Below, piece by piece: positions 1 to 13,794 of a DNA stretch of 64,000 nt (the first letter of the stretch is position 1; the number at the start of each line of letters is the position of its first letter). Origin of the DNA: Tanytarsus gracilentus. Taxonomy: Eukaryota > Arthropoda > Insecta > Diptera > Chironomidae. The notes beneath the pieces were generated by a model that searched no databases, was not told the origin of the DNA, and worked only from the letters and a program-made list of their open reading frames with translations. A program made the position numbers and the translations under genes. The stretch spans positions 1,820,501 to 1,884,500 of the forward strand of contig JAXRKN010000045.1 in NCBI GenBank assembly GCA_038502055.1. The letters are read 5' to 3'.

Positions 1-3000
1 TGACCAACGCTCGATAATATTTAATATGGTCTTTCTGTAATTTAGTCACATTTACTCTCTGATTATGCTTATTGTGTATTCGCTTGAAAAAAAGGCGAGA
101 GGAAAAAATGCAAAAATCGACAACTTATTAACACCTAATTATTACTTTAATGGAATGCTGTCTAGCGTCATTTCGGATCGGTATCAGACTTAAGTCCGAA
201 CGTATAAAAACGCAAAATGTGTGAGACGCACCGAATTGATATTAAGCTATTCATAAATTAATATTAACTAGAACGTTTGTTGACAGCCTATAATACAGCA
301 AAATGTGGTCAATATTAATAATACGTGTTTTATTCATTTTTTTCATTACTTTAAGTCCTCGCATGTAGCAGCAAGTTAGAGTCAAAAATACACAAAAAAG
401 AAATCAATTAGGAGATAAAATTGAGAGCTTAATGCTTAACAATTGGTGACCACGAATGGTCAACGCAATAATGGATTTCTGCGATTCTCCTTTATCTCAC
501 CCCTCTCGTATGCCTTTGTGGATTTAGCATTTTATATTTTTAATGTGTGCTTTTATTTTCGACCAGAGTCACGTTTATTTAAGGGCTTTATAAAAACGAG
601 GTATGGTCAATTATTGAAAAGAAAATAAATTTTTTTTTAGAATTTCATATTTATAAGGATTCGAACGTTGTGATAAAATTTTATGTTTTTTATTTCAATT
701 TTTAATTACATACAAAAAATTTTCTAAAATATAAATTGCAAATTTCCCTTCCTCGATCACTTAAAAGGGCCAAAGCGAAAAATATCAATTGAATATTCAC
801 AAAAGCCGATTATTTGCGATAATTTCTCAATTTACTTCTGTCTTATTTCTTTAATTTTCCGCATCACCATTTGAAAGTAATTCATCGCATGTCAAATCGA
901 AAAGAGCGCTTTCGAAGAGAAAGAAGAAAGATTGAGTTAGCGAAGCATGAGGAATTTTTTCACTCAAACCTGCTACTTTAAATTGGTTAATATATAAACA
1001 AGAATATTTTTTTGATTTCTGATCTTTCTCTCTGGTGTTCACGAAATGGGATGTCTTGATGTGCGTGTGGGTTGAATCACGAGGATCAAGAAAATTAACT
1101 AAAAATGCCTCAACAGAATCTCAACCTTACAGGTGGATTCAACACATTTTATCCTCCGAACACACCAAATGCCACTACTTACAAGAGCTGACAATGACAT
1201 AAACATAAAAGACCAATTTTGCTTCCAAATGAGATAAATCAGAACTCGATAAGTGTGGGCAGTATCAAACGAGATGTTTATGAAGTTAATTTTCATTTTA
1301 TCGACAATTTCATGCTGAGTTGAATATCGATAGAAGTTTAAAAGTCAAAACTGGTGATTTTTTGGCACTGATAAAAAAATTCTCCACTTGTCATAATAGA
1401 AAAATAAAATTCCACAACCATCATCCACTCACTCACTCGTCATACACGTAACTCATTTCGGCGACTCGACCACTTTCAATCGGCGCATGTATGTAATGAG
1501 TTAAGAACAAGAAAGACAGGCACGTAAAAGAAGAAAAAGAATCTTTTAAAAACAGCAATCAACCTTGAAATGAAATAAAAAACATCTCGCGAGTGATTTC
1601 AAGTTTCATTTTGAGTGAAACACACAATTATTGTATTATGGGGTCATCAACCTACGTAAAAGCTGCCTCTGCCATACTGAAGAGGAGTCATTGATGGCAA
1701 ATTGTACATTTTTATGATATACATAGATGAACATCATTACATTATGTTTTTCTTTACTGTCATTATGTGTGTATGAAAAAAAAATTGATTTGGAATTAAA
1801 AGACTCCGAGATGATTTTTCAATTAGACCCGCGAGAGTGAGTGAACTTTAAGTGACGAGGTGTCCATTAGAGACGACCATAATTATGGGTGATGTCAAAA
1901 GTAGTTATTGTCGAATGAAATTGACACTCTAAAGGGACTTGAAGGTAATTTACGAATTTTTTGTTTCTGTTTTCAATTAACGCCGTCTGGGAAAAATTTA
2001 GCTATTAATTATTATAAAAAAGGAATTTTACAAAAATGTTTTAATTGATGCAATTTAAATTTTTCTTAAATATTTTTTTAATTCCCTCTTGAAATTATTG
2101 CATTCATTTCTTTATCAAAACTGTTAATTAATTCATTGTCATTACTAATTAATTTTTCCCTTTCCAATTATCGCCTTTTGAATTATGTATATTTATTTTT
2201 TTCGATAAAATCCGCATGTTTAATTGGAGTATTGAGGTCAGTTAATTGTACTTGCCATGACCATATAAAAAAAATTGTCATATTTGTCGCGCACGCAGTT
2301 AAACTGCATTTTGATGCGTGCAAGCTCTATTTCTACTTCCCAATGCTCCACATAATTATTTTTTATTATCGTAACATGCCGCGATAACAGCACAACTTCC
2401 CATGTACGAGTTAACCTGTTGAATCTCTTCATGCTGCTCGCTCGAATCGAACGACATAATTACTTCATTATTGATGTCGAATGTCAACTCGACTTCGTAG
2501 ATTATTTTTAAAGGGATTTTATTTTCTAGTTTTTCTTGCGGAATAAATAAAAACTTCTAGCATCATAAATTTCTCTCTCCCTCATCTCAACATATTGTCA
2601 CATGCACATTTGCCGCATGTCTCCCGCTCGGAAATGATTTAAAGCTTTGACGATATTTTGCAATAATTCTTCCTTCTTAAACAATTTTGCCGTTATGAGA
2701 CAATGGAGCAGAATTTATGTGTGTGATTCGAGAAGAAATTTTTTTCGTATAAATTTTCTTTCGCTATGCATTTTGTCTGCTCGGTTTTTTTATGGATTTC
2801 TATTCTTGGAAGATTGTTCAATATATTTTGTTTGCGCTGAATGCATAAAGATCATGAAAATGAGGAACCGTTTTGAGAATTGGGTCGCATTAGAAAATTA
2901 TCAATGGGTGAACATTTTTGCTATAAATTGATTAAATCGATGAAATTTAAATTCTATATTGTCCAACCCTTTGTTCTTTTGCACTTAACCGATTTTTAGA

Positions 3001-6000
3001 AGCGGTAAAACGAATGAAAAATGATTGCGCTGAAATAGGCCCCTTAGGCGTCCATATAAGGCGAAAAGAAAGACAATTATAGTAATTTTCAAATTTATAA
3101 TGCTCAAAAAACGCTTTAAATCAATATAAAAAACCCTTAATCGATTCTTTGTCTCTTTTTTCGACGCTCTCCTTTTTATATCATTATAAATTCTAAACGC
3201 AATCTTGAACTTCGCCGACAACCGTGAGTGTGATAAATTTTGCACACGCTAGACACATAAGAAATGAGCAGCCAATGAATAGCAGCGTCATGTCCGCCAG
3301 GCAGTGAATTTGCATTCATCTGACGTGCGACAAAAAAGTCTTAAAATAAAGAGAGACTGTCAAATGAATGTGCGCGGAAAGCATAAAAGGCTTAAATGTG
3401 TGAATAAGGAAAGATTTCACTTTAATTGATTTTTTAGTAGAAACTTTATCGTCAAATGGGCTGAATCGAGTCGTGAGAAGCAGATGATGCGGTCGCTAAT
3501 TATTGATGGTCGACTTGCTGTCAGCACGGTTGCGTAAGCTCAAAAAAAATTTAAACAAAAAATTACTTTCGAAAAAAAATTAGCAATAGGTATGTCAAAG
3601 AGAGCTCCGGCATGCCGAGATTTCCTCCGCTGATTTATTGTCGAACGGTTTAAAAATCAATAAATTTGTGCAAAATTTATTTCTCAATCGTCAAAGTAGA
3701 GACAGTTTGTGATGTGAAATAAAAATTTGAAGCTCTCGCTTTCAAGCGAATATTTTTACAGTCGAGTATATACTCGCGAGTAGAAGAAAAAGTGAAATGG
3801 TTTTGTTATAAATTTTGCCGATTGACTTTTTTGAATGATGAATTTAAGGTTGCGTAATTTTTAAATAAACAAAAAGCTTAAATAATTACAAATTTTAATT
3901 GTTTTAAATTTATTTAAAATTGTTTTTTTTGATTAAAACCCGCAATCTTTAAATTTATATCATGTCAAGCAATCTCCATTGATTGTCGGCATCAAAGCAT
4001 TAGAAAAAAGTCCCTTGATCGATTCGTTTCTTTTTCTATTGAAAACTTGTTGCAATGTGTGATGAAGTACAAGTCAAGGAAGTTAAATTTCGCTTTATTT
4101 CTTCTTTATCGTTCAATCTCTGAAAGAAGCGAATGAAGAAAATTGTTTGCACATTTTTTTCTGGGAGGTTCATCTTCCTCTTCGCATGCGTACATACACA
4201 CAACAATTTATGGATTTTTGATAACATTGAAGAGCCACAAATTTTCTTAATGGAGTCCAAAATGTAGCGAGGCAGTGCATTGAATAACGTAAATTGCACG
4301 AAAAACGTCCGACAAAATAATAAATTTTGAGTGGATTTTTTTAAAGAGGTTTTTTGATCTCCGTGGCATTTTTGCCATGAACCTTTTTAAGGAATAAATT
4401 GTTGAATTTATTTCTAGAAAATTTAATTGGAATAAATCAGAAAAATTTGAGATTTATTTCTTCATTATCCATCTACGAAATCTGTTAACATCATAATTTT
4501 GATCTTCTCGAAGATTTTTGACCTCATCTTCTTTTTAAGAGCGTTTAAGAGTGAAAAATTTCCTTTCTCTCGATTTGTTAGCCAATTTTACTCTTAACAA
4601 CTCGCCAATTACTTAACAACTTGCTACACTCCGCTCCTGATGCCATTGTATATATCATCAGAACTAATTTAATATATAGAAAAAAATTCTTAAGTAAGAA
4701 ATATGTGTAATAAGCTGGTAGAGTGCTTTTCATTTGTCTGCGATGCCTGCTAACAACAATTTATACACAAGGGTATAAAAAGGCGAGTTGAAGGCATTCA
4801 AGAAGCAAATTGGACACGAGTGGTATGAGTTGAGAGTGTGGAACGATAATAAACCAAAATAAGAAATTTATTATCCAGCAAAACAAAGAGAAACAACTGA
4901 AAATCTTTAATATTTTTTTTCTGCAATTATGTTTACCAAGGCGATCTTTCTTCTTGTTCTTGTGATTCGTACTTGAAAATTTAAAGCAAGGGAAAGTAAA
5001 CAAAAATTGTATTGAAAAATTTTAAAAATAATTAAATAAAGTTGTTGAAATTTTGAAAAATTAATTAATCTTTAAAATATTTTTATTATTTATTTTATTT
5101 CAATCAATTTTTTAAAAATACAAATATTTCAAAAATCTCCTTAAATTTTTTTTTATCCCCCAATAAAATTCCAATGTTAAACGAAAAATGCCATAAAGCA
5201 TAATTCAGAATTTTTTTTCTCCACGGAGTGAAACTTCTTCGTTTAGCAAGAATCGTGAAACAATGGATTTTGGCATCAAGAGCGAGAACAATTGAAGTTG
5301 TGAGATTAAAAATCGCTGACCTCATCCATGCAGCCACAGCCGTTTAACATTGTATCATGAGGAGGAGAAAAAATTCTTATAATGCGAAAAGGGAAAGAGT
5401 GGATTAGGGAACTTGTTGAAGGATATAATGCTCTTTCGAGATAATAAATCGCCATTTACAACTACTTCTATTTCATAAATGCCTTTTACGCCACAATCTT
5501 ATCTACTCGCATATTTCAACATGATTTTTCTGTGCTAAACGCTTTCTCAGTTTTTCTTATTAATGTTTAAATGAAAACTTTTTAAGGTTTTATCGATGTG
5601 GTTTGGTTTTAGTGCGAATGAGTTGAGTGCTTTTTACTAAAGTTTATTGGTTTGAGCTTTTAAACGTAAATTTTTGAAATAATTTATTCAAATTAGATTT
5701 GAATCTTAAACTTAAATGCTTAAGAAATGAAAAAAAAATTAGTTTAATTTCTAATTTCCACCTAATTTCTACCCCAATTTGCACTCAATGCAGAAAAATT
5801 TAATCAAATAGCTCTTAAGTTATGAAAAAATCCCATGGTGTGATAATAAAAAGCCCTTTCATTGTTTTCACATAATATTCCTTGAACACAGCATGAGGGC
5901 GTTTATGTACAGTGAGTTAAAAAAGATAGTCGAAGCGTAATTTATAATGAAACGAAATAATTCAAAGAGTGAGAGAGAAAAAAATCTCCTGAAAAATGTA

Positions 6001-8502
6001 AAGCACTATAAGACATTGCTGGCGTTTAATCATTCCTTTTGGATCTTAGAAGCTGATCACGATTTTCAATTTTCATTATGAGAGGAATTCTCTGTCTTCA
6101 ACTCACTCGTTCAATTTAAATTTTTATTTATTTCAAGCCTCAAAAGCAATTATGAGCGAGTCACTTTATGCATTGTCTCTAACGATTTCCATTTAATAAA
6201 GTCTCTATATGCATCATAAAATTACAGTCTTTAACACTTTTCTCTCTCGTTGAATTTAATGACAATGAATTGGCGACATTTGAACGAGAATGAAAAACAA
6301 TTAGTCGCAAATGGATTTCGAACGCCTTTTCGCGACAACAAATGTCTATGCTGACGATGACTTGATATTGCCTTTGGTATCTTTGAAAAACATCAAGGAC
6401 GTTAATTGTCGTCTCGCAAGCTTCTACGAAAGAGGGCATTTATTTGACAACAGAAATAGATGAGATGCTTCCTCAATACGTGGGGATGAATAAATTATTG
6501 GTTGACTTTTTGGAGCGAATTCTTTGAGTTGCTTCTTGGAATTTAAAGTGATGAAAAATATTTTCGATGTTAAAAAACTAAATCAATTTTTTATGAAAAA
6601 TATATTGTGTTTATAAATTTTTGCAAATATAACTTCAAAAATACCCCACAAAATAACACTTTGATAATGACGACGCGTGTTGAAGATTTCGACAGAAAAA
6701 TAAAGCAATTATTTTCTTTAAACTAAGCGAACTCAAGGTGTGAACTCTGCACTCAGTCATTTCCTAGAACAATTTTAATTAAGTCTCAAGAACAGCGAGA
6801 CTAGAATTGTCTCTCATTACTTTTGCGCTGTTGTTGGTCTATTATTGATCGCTATTGCCTCATGCATTGTTGATTTTCTTTTTTTTTCGATGAAATATCG
6901 ACAACTTGTGAACTCGAACTTGTTGAATTGAGGATGGGAATGAGAGAGAGAAAAATGGCAATTAATTAAAATGTCGTTGAAAATCGAACCAGAAAATAGA
7001 GTCATTGAATTTTCGATGCATGGAGTTGAGCAAAAATATTTAACACATCAGCGAAACAAAACTAGGCCTTTCTCATTTCCAGCGCGAATGAATTGAATTT
7101 TAATTGGAAGTGATTTTTCATGTGGCTTTGTGTGCACTTCTACCCAGAGGGAAAGGAGACGCACGTTATCTGATTTATTGTGAGAGGAGCAATTTAACCA
7201 ACTTAATTATCGCCGATGGTATTTTAAATTCCTTTAGAAAGTTTAAATGAAGAGTACACGACGTCGGAGAACCTTGAGATGCTTCTTATGGTTCTTTGAG
7301 GCACACTAAGTGGTTTTTCAATGCTCCTGCTAGCGACATGCGAGGGATGGAAGCTTTGATAATTTAGAAATTGATTTAAATTTTTAAACACATATCAAAA
7401 AAATTAAGAATATTTAAATGTGATTTTAGCAAATTTTCTCCTCCTTGCTCTCATCTGACAAACGAATTGCAGTCAATAATACCGTCGCCCAATATAAAAA
7501 TAAAATAATCCTCGCATCTGGCAATCTAATTAAGATAAAAAATGCAATGGCAGAGTTAAATGCACAAGAGAGTCATGTACTGAATATTAAGCAGTTAATG
7601 AACACTAAAAGAGCGCCATTCATTATTATAACAACCGTCCGTGCCCTGCGCGACATGCTCTATGCATATTTTTTCCAAATGCCTTCGACATCGAGTTGAC
7701 ACTTGGCGTTCTTCAGGGACAATGATGTAAAAATGTGTCTTCCCAAATAGAAAATACTCAATAAATCTTTAAACAGAGAGAAAATCGTTCAACGCTATTA
7801 TGTTTCACCGCCAAAAATAGCCAACAAAAGGAGTCGCTTGTCCAAAGAGTTAAAAGCAAAAAACGTGTGAACGGTCTTTTAACACTGCATCAAGTTTCAA
7901 TTTCAAAGCTCAACTACCCATTTTTAAAAATAGTCAAACAAAATGTTCGCCGACTCTATATCGAGTTAATTTGTGATACTTTTTATCTTTTTTTCTACAT
8001 ATTAAAGTGCCGCTATGAGGGAGAGCCTTCTCTACACGCATACATGGCAGTTGCTTTTGCAATAAAAACCTGATCATACAATTATCTTTTACAGTCAATT
8101 TTCATTACGTAATTACGCAGTTTGGTGCTCGGTTTTTTTGTCAATAAACATACAAGCAAATGCCGCCCACTTTCAAGCCATTTTTATTTATGTGTGTTCC
8201 ACCACTCAACTGCTGCGGTTCGCTTGACAAATGCGCGTTTTCAATTTACCCATAAAAAATATATATTTAAAGAGAGTTTAACGGCAAAACAATTAGGCAT
8301 TTAAATTTAATTAAATTGCCAATTATGTCTTATTTGAAAAAAGTTATTTTACGATTTTGTTTCGCTACGTTATGGGGACATTGTGAAATAAGTTTATGGA
8401 ACCGCTTTAAATTCAATTGAAACATGAAACCTATCAACGATCAAATCGATAAAAAATGGCACATTGTGCGTAAAATCTTGTTGAAAACTATTAAAATTGG
8501 TT
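1..8502. other. AT-rich non-coding DNA, no gene supported
   Basis: No open frame here has recognisable domain content, and all are short and scattered on both strands, as expected by chance. The sequence is long A/T runs broken by GAGAG/CTCTC-type tracts and short GC-containing patches. Nothing looks like a tRNA, rRNA or coding exon. A perfect match to a Pol III B box (GTTCGAATCC, minus strand, near 655) stands alone, without an A box. If the minus-strand splice signals further right are real, this stretch is intronic. Confidence 0.6.
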
Positions 8503-8630
8503 GCAAGGGGTGAAAACTTATTTTAGTTTTAAACTTCAATCTAACTCTGAAGTTTCTTTTGTCAAAAGTTTAAAAAAGCTCAAATTTATTTTAAAAATAT
8601 GATATAAAACTAATATTTTCATCTCTTGGC
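8503..8630. repeat. AT-rich fold-back element (member 1)
   Basis: The left arm GCAAGGGGTGAAAAC (8503-8517) is matched, inverted, by ATTTTCATCTCTTGGC (8615-8630). The reverse complement of the right arm reads GCCAAGAGATGAAAAT, so the arms agree at nearly all positions apart from one inserted base. The interior is A/T-rich with TTTAAA-type runs. It belongs to the group of look-alike elements at 10.7, 30.1, 37.1, 38.0 and 47.0 kb. No coding capacity. It could be a tiny MITE-like element or an RNA/DNA structure. No target-site duplication was recognised. Confidence 0.45.
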
Positions 8631-8756
8631 AGTAACTGTGTGAAATTCGACACAGAAATTTATTTGCTTAGCCTTGAAGCTGCTGTAGAAAATTTTTAAA
8701 TGTTTATTTAACTTCCTAATGCGCAAACTTCGTCAAATTGCTCACCAAAACTTCAT

Positions 8757-8806
8757 CATGATTCGACGATTTAACTCACCTAGAAAGATAAAGAAGAAAA
8801 AATTGG
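8757..8806 (-). other. Candidate recursive (zero-length exon) splice site
   Basis: On the minus strand an almost uninterrupted pyrimidine run, ending CTTTATCTTTCTAG, is followed directly by GTGAGTTAA. The 3' splice-site AG lies at 8781-8780 and the 5' splice-site GT begins at 8779. A strong acceptor abutting a strong donor with nothing between is the hallmark of recursive splice ('ratchet') points in long dipteran introns. I found no other place in the window, on either strand, where both halves are this good. It implies a long minus-strand intron through this region. A chance match remains possible. Confidence 0.4.
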
Positions 8807-10726
8807 TTAAGCACATTTTTTTCAGAAGTCGACGAAAATAAATTGCTTTAAGACGTAAAAAAAGGGTTTCAACATCCATTCATATAAAGAATACAAAAAA
8901 AATCGTGAGGTCACTTTCACTTTCTGTGGAAGTTCCTCCTTTATGCCTCTTTTTTTGTACGCTATCGTGTGACCCGAAACTCTCGATTGTGTTGCGTTTG
9001 CATTTTATTTTATATATATTTTCACAAAACAATGCTCAATACACAATTCTGTGGCATATTGGATTAGCATTTTATGAGATTTAAAGTCACACATGCGGCG
9101 GATTAAGCGCGACATTTCAGCAACAAAAGCCGTGTGCAGCTCTTTTTAATTTATTTATCTCTCAACGTTTTTTCCATTTTAAGGCGTTAGATTAATCAAT
9201 CTCCTTTGACTCGTTCATATAAGAGGCTGCATCGAGTGCCTCATAGATGGCAAAATATTATTGAGTGTTAATGCTGAGTGCAAGAGCAACCGAAAATGGA
9301 CCGTATCGAATTATTTGTGTGAGAGTAGTAAACTAGCAAATGAGGTGTTTATGCGAAAGATTTGGAGGAGAAAAATGTTGGCAATGTGGCTGGGTGCAAT
9401 GTCATTTCCAATTTTTTTTATTAGAATATTTCTTCATTTTTATGATTTTATAACAATATATATGTATAAAAAATATGGAAGAAACAGCGTTAAATTAAAT
9501 TTTATTACTATTTTTTAATTCTTTTTATTGAAGCATAATTGCACAAAAATATTTTTAAATAAATTCGAAATTTGATTTTCATTTCTTTCAATTAAAATTC
9601 CTTGGAACTTTCCTGGATTTAAAAAACCTAAATATGTGCAGCTGAAACCTAAACATAATGCCCAAAAATAATATAAACCAGCACTAATTAACTCGCCGCA
9701 TTTCAAAGCGTCGATTATCATCCATTACATTGTTGCATCTCTCACGAAAAAGAAATAACTTTAATTTGAGATCATCATAAAATCCATTTGTTTTTTCTTT
9801 AATGTCATCATTTAAAGTCATCATTAACGCCCCGAAAAAAAGAGAGCTTTAAATAGAGAACTTGTGATATAATTGGCATGTTTTTTAAAAAAGACAAAAT
9901 TGAATCATAAAATTGATGAGGCGGTTATTACAATTTGAGTAATGTGACTCATGTCCTTCGCTATGCAAAACTCATCAATTCGAGATGTCTTTGAACTTTT
10001 TTCGGCATATGTTGTGACCGTTATTAAGTGCCGACTTTATGCAATACGGAGGTGCGAAAGACGCGCAATAAAGAATAAAAGTGACTTTCACTGTCGATCG
10101 AGAAAATTTATACCGTTCATAATTAAAATTCTTCGAAGCGTGCAAATAAATATTTCCTTCTTCTCGCCTGATCGATGCTGAAATTGTCGTAAAAATCTCG
10201 CTTTCTTTTGTCGAAGGCTGTTTACCAAACGAGCATGAAAATTGCTGTGGTTAGATGGAAAAAATAAAGAGAGATTAATTACTTTGCGGGTTAATTTTTT
10301 TCTAATAAAAAAATTTTATGGAGCAAATTTTTAATATCACACCATATTTTTTTAAATTAGTGCAGTATTACGAGTCATTTGAATATTTCCGCTTACGAGA
10401 TTCAAAAAGTCGGTTAATGAGAATGTTATATATGTATTTTTACACACAAAAGAAACCTAATTAAGCGGAAAAAGTCTCATGATGATAATTGGTCAAAATC
10501 ATCGCAAATAAAAAAAATTTATCGTCAGAGACGAAAATCTATATTTAAATAAAACATGCTGTGAGCTATCATGCTACCAACTTTCTGTGGATACAAGATA
10601 AAAGTCCGAAAGGCGTATGACAAAAAAGTGGTCAGGCCACTGTTTGGATGAGAGTTGAGTGATAAAAGAAGTTTCATTTTAATTTTAATTAGTTTTTCTA
10701 GAAGTCTCATCGCGATGATTAAAAAT
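8807..10726. other. AT-rich non-coding DNA
   Basis: No frame with family resemblance and no RNA gene. The sequence alternates A/T-rich stretches with ordinary mixed sequence. Nothing specific seen. Confidence 0.6.
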
Positions 10727-10831
10727 CAAGGGTTGGATACAAAAGAGAATAAAATTTAAAAGATTTTTTATGTTTTTAAACTAGTAATTGTTCAAAAAAA
10801 ATTAATTTTAAAGTGTCCACCCCTAACTTTG
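10727..10831. repeat. AT-rich fold-back element (member 2)
   Basis: The left arm AGGGTTGGATAC (10729-10740) pairs with GTGTCCACCCCT (10813-10824), whose reverse complement is AGGGGTGGACAC: 10 of 12 positions agree. The interior is about 70 bp of A/T with TTTAAA runs. Arm sequence, interior composition and size match the other fold-back members in this window. Confidence 0.4.
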
Positions 10832-13130
10832 AAACCCTCATTCTTATGTAAATATTTTATCCAGCTCATCCACACAAAAAAAACGCTCTACAAAGTATTT
10901 CTAGACATTTTAAATTACACGAGTTGATGGAATTGAAATTAATGAGCTCATGTCGTCGGCTGAGCATTGAAAAGATCCATCAACAACACCTCAGCCCTGG
11001 TCCCAATACATCAACATTCCTTTTATGTTAATGGTGTCATTTTGCAGTATGTTTATGTTATTAATACTTATTTTCTCAGACGTGTGGATTATTTTTTTCT
11101 TCTTACCACCTCTAGCTGACCGGCCGTCAGCGCAAAAAGGTCTCATAATTTTTTGTACTCTTTAAATATCTTGACAGATTCTTGCAACAAAGAAATTCGC
11201 AAGGGATGGAAAGAATTTCAACTTTTTTTATCCACTTAAATGACATCATCACCATTTTGGTTGGAATTTCATACGAGAATCATTTGATCATAATTTACAT
11301 TGCTTCATGTTCTCTCTATCTCCGCTTTTTTGTCATTATGCTTCGACTCAAAGAGACACAACGAAAGAACGCGACAATATTTCGTATTTATTTATACTTT
11401 TTTCGAAAACAGGTTTTATATTATTTTGTCTGTTGAATTTTTAGTTTCTGTTTCATGTTTTTTATTCATAGATGGTGTGGGCGTTACAGACGCCAATTGA
11501 AATTCTTGAAAGAAAAAATTGAAAACGAGCAAAACAAGACAAAACTACAATGAAGTAATAGAGACACGATCTTGGTTTATTATACTATGGTAATTTGGAC
11601 ATGATCATCCCAGAAAGAATTAATGAGAGCCATCAAGGTAGAGAAATTCTTTAAAGGTTCTAAACCAACAATCAGAAATTTTTAAACCTCTAACTTTCAT
11701 CAACTTAAAATCCGCGCTAAACCGTTGCAGTAAAAAAGAATATAAATTTTTTCTCGCCACGCTAATCAACAGGAAAACATTTTTGCTGCGCTCATATTGA
11801 AAAATAAATTATGAGAGTGTGCACAGCTCTTAAACCGTCATTGTGCCATAAGTAGAATTAAATAAATAAATTATTTGTTTTTCGCTTTAGTTATTATTAT
11901 GCATATATTTCTTCTCTCACTCTCCAGCCTCTCATTCAATAAGCCACAACGACAGTTTCGAGTCGCTGAAGAGAGAGAAGAAAAATGTATTCCTCCTTCT
12001 TTTTACACAAATATTTACATTGAATTCGAAGCAGAATTGCAAATTTATTTATGCATACATTTTGTGGTTTATGATCAAAGGTTAACTCATTTTTGATTCA
12101 TTTGCCATTTTTCTTGCTTGTTTGCTAGCACAATGTGTCTGATGCAACCGTCATTTGAATATGCAGGAAGGTGTAAAAGCTCAAATAAAAAAAAGTCTGC
12201 CTATCTTGATGAACCTCAAAGGTAGGCTTCAGGCGGAATTATTAATGAAATATTTGATTAGAAGATTGACTAGAAATTTACGATAAATTTTTCCTCTTTG
12301 CATAATCAAAGCTGTTTGTGAGATATGTGGATTTATGCCACTTTTCAATGGGAATATTAAAAAATGATGGAACTTTATTTTAAAATTTTAAATGAGTTTA
12401 AATGTTTGTAAAATTTTCGAGAATAATTTGAAAGTTTTCAATGAAATCCAATTATATTATTTAATGCCCAAAACTTTTATCTCAAAACCCATTTTACATG
12501 TGTCTTAACATGCATGAAAATTTCGTTTGACTTATTGACTACTTGAGTAAAGTGACTCACAAAATTTTTTTCCCCAATCGCAGTAATCATTTGTTTTTTA
12601 TCGTCAACAACTATATATATTGTTTATGACTAAGAAATAAAGCATTGGGCGTTGAGTAGCTGCAATAACAAATAACAACAGCAGCATTATAAAATCACGA
12701 AATGATCCATAAACAAATTCTGATAAAATAGTAAAATCAAGTTTTCTCCAACAAAAGTCGAGGTTTTTTAAATTGCGGGATAAATTTGTTAGTTTTGACA
12801 AATTGAAATTTTATAATCTAAGAATAGTTTTAAAACTTTTAACCGTGTCACAAAATCTTATAAAAGACCCGACTGGATACAAAAATTCTCTCGCCATATC
12901 TTTCACAACTTTTAATTTCTCGATTCCGATAACTCTCGTTCACTTTTGCTAGAAATTTATTTCGCGATTGCATTAATTTATTGTGTTTGGTGTGGCAATG
13001 TCGATCTCGAAATAGTCAATTGTTGCATGATATCGTGACTTCTTTGACTCCTTCTCTCTTTTTTTCGCAAACAATTGAAGTTTTAAGCAAATTGTGAAGA
13101 AAAGGAAAAGTAGGATTTCTGGATTTTGTG
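10832..13130. other. AT-rich non-coding DNA
   Basis: No supportable gene. A compact GC palindrome GCTGAC-CGGCC-GTCAGC sits near 11115-11131, inside otherwise AT-rich DNA. Open frames here are short and low-complexity. Confidence 0.6.
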
Positions 13131-13139
13131 GATTGAGGA

Positions 13140-13529
13140 AAAATTGTGGAAAAGGGAAAATGGTCATTTCATAAAATTCAGGAAATGAAAAAAGTGTAAA
13201 TATTTCGTATGGGATTTTAATGGAAATAAAACGGATTAGGAATCATAAGAATTCGATGGAATTCATTGGAAACGATGGATTATTAGAAATGATGGAATAT
13301 TGGAAATCCATGGAATCCATCGGAAATTTGATAGATTCGTGGAAATTGATGGAATTAAAGATGTGGATATGGAATTGAAGGATCTGGAAATTGATGATCA
13401 TGGAAATTGATAGTTCTCGGAAATTAATGGAATTAAATTTCGATGGATGTAAAATTCTGGTCAATTGAGGAAATAATGGAAAGATGGAAATAATGGAAAT
13501 AATGGAAATAATGGAAAAATAATAATGGA
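13140..13529 (+). repeat. Degenerate GGAAAT/TGGAA-rich array (left block)
   Basis: The plus strand repeats variants of TGGAAATTGATGGAATT, with TGGAAT and TGGAAA occurring every 8-20 bp. It ends in a cleaner stretch of a 9-bp unit, TAATGGAAA, near 13488-13518. The opposite strand therefore reads as a serine/isoleucine/phenylalanine-rich open frame, which is a by-product of the repeat and not a gene. The purine bias is strictly on the plus strand. The array abuts a SINE-like segment. Confidence 0.7.
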
Positions 13530-13725
13530 ATAAAAAAAAAATAAATTTTGGTTTGAGCTCGGGCCCTTCGGATCTCCTGGGTGAAGAGGTACATTTGAGT
13601 GTTGTCATAGCTATTTAGTTGGAAATTGTTGGAAATTATAGAAATTTTTTTTTTCTTCATCTTTTTGCTCCACCGGATTCGACCGAGGCTCCTTATCACG
13701 TTGCGCCGTTTACCATTCCGTCAGA
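13530..13725 (-). mobile_element. Candidate tRNA-derived SINE-like segment
   Basis: Read on the minus strand, an A-box-like TGGTAAACGG (complement of 13706-13715) is followed about 21 bp later by a B-box-like GGTCGAATCC (complement of 13675-13684; consensus GGTTCGANNCC, one T short). A body follows, then a GC-rich segment (13556-13590) and a T-rich 3' end. This head-body-tail order and the locally high GC are typical of tRNA-derived SINEs. No family is identified from memory, and part of the body consists of the same GGAAAT motif as the flanking array. A degraded tRNA-like relic or unrelated unique sequence is possible. Confidence 0.35.
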
Positions 13726-13794
13726 AGCAAAATATATATTAAATTATTTTTGGAAAAGAATTTTAGAATAAATTAATGGATCGGGAAATCTAAA

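Noticed and set aside
650..670. Perfect Pol III B-box-like GTTCGAATCC on the minus strand
   Set aside because: No A box at tRNA spacing and no cloverleaf stems. Not a tRNA or a supportable SINE.
6480..6649. GTGGGG ... CCCCAC inverted pair 160 bp apart
   Set aside because: The arms are only six bases with no wider match to the shared fold-back arm. Chance is likely.
13243..13699. Two open frames of 88-121 residues on the minus strand
   Set aside because: They come from the TGGAAAT array and the SINE-like segment. The composition (runs of IISIISI and FHYFHYF) is repeat-derived.
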